NCBI GenBank assembly: GCA_009792885.1
Contig: WMCF01000007.1
Coordinates: forward strand, 3,512,500 to 3,576,499
Direction of reading: 5' to 3'
Source: Eremophila alpestris peregrina
Taxonomy: Eukaryota; Chordata; Aves; Passeriformes; Alaudidae
DNA length: 64,000 nt
Shown: in pieces, positions 63,001 through 64,000 of the stretch
Position numbering within the stretch: the first letter of the stretch is position 1
Layout: every line of letters begins with the position of its first letter
Program-made: the position numbers and the translations under genes
The notes under the pieces: model-generated
The model's input: only the letters and a program-made list of their open reading frames with translations
Told to the model about the DNA's origin: nothing
Databases searched by the model: none

Positions 63001-64000
63001 ATTTTACCATTTTTGTCAGTATATTCTGTGTTGTTTAGAATTTATTGCTTTAATTGTCTAGCTTCTGGAACTGAGGAGCTTGGTAGTCCAATGGAAGCAT
63101 GTAGAAATAGAAGGATATGGGATAAAAGACAATGCATCCCCTGTTGATTTGTTTATTTAAGAAAAACAGACATCTGAAAAAAACAGCAATGCTGTCTTTA
63201 AAAGCAAACATTTTGGGAAGTCTTTTGTAGATAGATATACAACATCTATAAAGCCTGAAATAGTTGAAAGCAGAAGATGCTGATTGTGCGTGGTTCAACA
63301 AAGCAGTAATACAGATTTTAATTTATACTGTGTGAAACAAATCTCTAGCATTATCTACTGGTATTCTAAAATTTTATATATTAAATAAAGTTACTTTTAG
63401 AGACCTTTAAGTCAGCTGGCACTTTTCTTAGTCTAAAATACCTTGGTTTGTTCTTTCTGCCCTCCTCCTGCCAGATCCTTTCCACAGTTTCTTTGTGTAG
63501 ATTTGTCTCTTTTGTTTATGCCTTTGTAAGTATGTCCCTAGTGTTAGCACTGAGTTCACAGAGCTGAAGTCAGAAACCTGCCTTATACAATATTCTAATC
63601 CTTAGGCCATCAGTGCCGACATCCAAGTCTGGTGCCCTAGAATTACAGGGATGATGGTGAATGTATAAAGGTCCCAAAGCTCAATATGGGAGAAAAAAAA
63701 GCTGGGGGGAATATTGTAACACTGAGCACAGGTCTGAAATAGGGGCACAGCCAGGGGGGAAATGAGGAGGCAGTGGAAGTCTTGTTAGACTGCTGTGCTG
63801 AGATGAGGAGCAGATAGTAAATTAAGAACAAGCACTGCAAGAACACATCTGAATCAGACCCTCCAATTAACTGTTCTCTTTCCTTCTTTCAAGTTTGATT
63901 TCCTTTTAACCTTTTATTTTATTCTTTTGATCTCAGCATCTTTTTCTTTTTGTTCAAAGAAGAGCCATGGTGTAATAATTTTTGTTGAGGAGGTGTTTTC
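60070..64000. other. Non-coding DNA with regulatory-looking blocks
   Basis: No gene recognised. Parts of 60,780-62,960 look less AT-rich than the window average, and 61,755-61,850 holds a compact cluster of palindromic transcription-factor-like sites. About 62,060-62,290 is GC-richer and carries overlapping open frames on both strands with no known domain. From 62,960 to the edge there is ordinary AT-rich sequence with weak simple repeats. Confidence 0.6.
61755..61850. promoter_or_regulatory. Candidate enhancer core: SOX/FOX/homeodomain sites
   Basis: Within 96 bases there is an inverted pair GATTGTT / AACAATC (61,761-61,779, 5-nt spacer), each arm containing an ATTGT SOX-type core. There is also a perfect 12-bp palindrome TGTTTGCAAACA (61,820-61,831) that reads as a forkhead site on both strands, and a TTAATTAA palindrome (61,837-61,844) plus further TAAT words. 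Site identity follows general knowledge of these factor families; function is inferred and untested. Short sites of this kind are common by chance in AT-rich DNA, but three symmetric ones this close together are unusual. Confidence 0.35.

Noticed and set aside
1..64000. Bacterial, phage, CRISPR, tRNA or rRNA content
   Set aside because: No regularly spaced repeats, no dense gene strings, no ribosome-binding context and no structured RNA gene; the repeats are those of an avian genome.

Overview
The window is vertebrate nuclear DNA and almost certainly comes from a bird. It is AT-rich, has no compact reading frames or operon structure, and its recognisable dispersed repeats are avian: CR1-type LINE relics in both orientations, and pieces of an LTR resembling the avian ERVL-type LTRs that begin with a TGGTTTAACCCCAGC-like sequence. 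No CRISPR array, tRNA, rRNA or bacterial/phage gene was seen. All family calls are from memory of consensus sequences, not from a search.

No protein-coding gene can be called with confidence. Open frames are short (about 60-116 codons) and most look like chance frames in AT-rich DNA. The window therefore reads as intergenic desert or the inside of a very large intron. Two weak exon-like signals are recorded: a minus-strand frame at 10,347-10,667 with a good 3' splice-site sequence inside it, and a 45-nt plus-strand stretch at 40,788-40,832 between strong acceptor and donor consensus sequences.

Layout: 1-11,880 is AT-rich unique-looking DNA with simple repeats and an 11-bp perfect hairpin. 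11,880-12,480 is an old minus-strand CR1 3' part. 14,580-14,820 is very T-rich on one strand. 16,150-16,765 is a plus-strand CR1 ORF2 relic that keeps the reverse-transcriptase DFSK-SFD motif. 17,510-17,693 is a diverged 92-bp tandem duplication. 22,760-24,195 holds a 3' LTR part followed by a 5' LTR part of the same kind. 26,615-26,860 is a second reverse-transcriptase relic of another lineage. 38,598-38,705 and probably 42,893-42,975 are minus-strand CR1 tails. 44,129-44,312 is an internally deleted plus-strand CR1 end. From 46 kb to the right edge the sequence is mostly unique, with several homeodomain-site-rich blocks, two G-quadruplex-type motifs (opposite strands, 56.2 and 57.5 kb), a paired polypurine/polypyrimidine tract at 60 kb, and a compact SOX/FOX/homeodomain-like cluster at 61.76-61.85 kb.

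Nothing here supports a multi-gene system. The best leads are possible regulatory elements and the two exon-like signals, all of which need alignment or RNA evidence.
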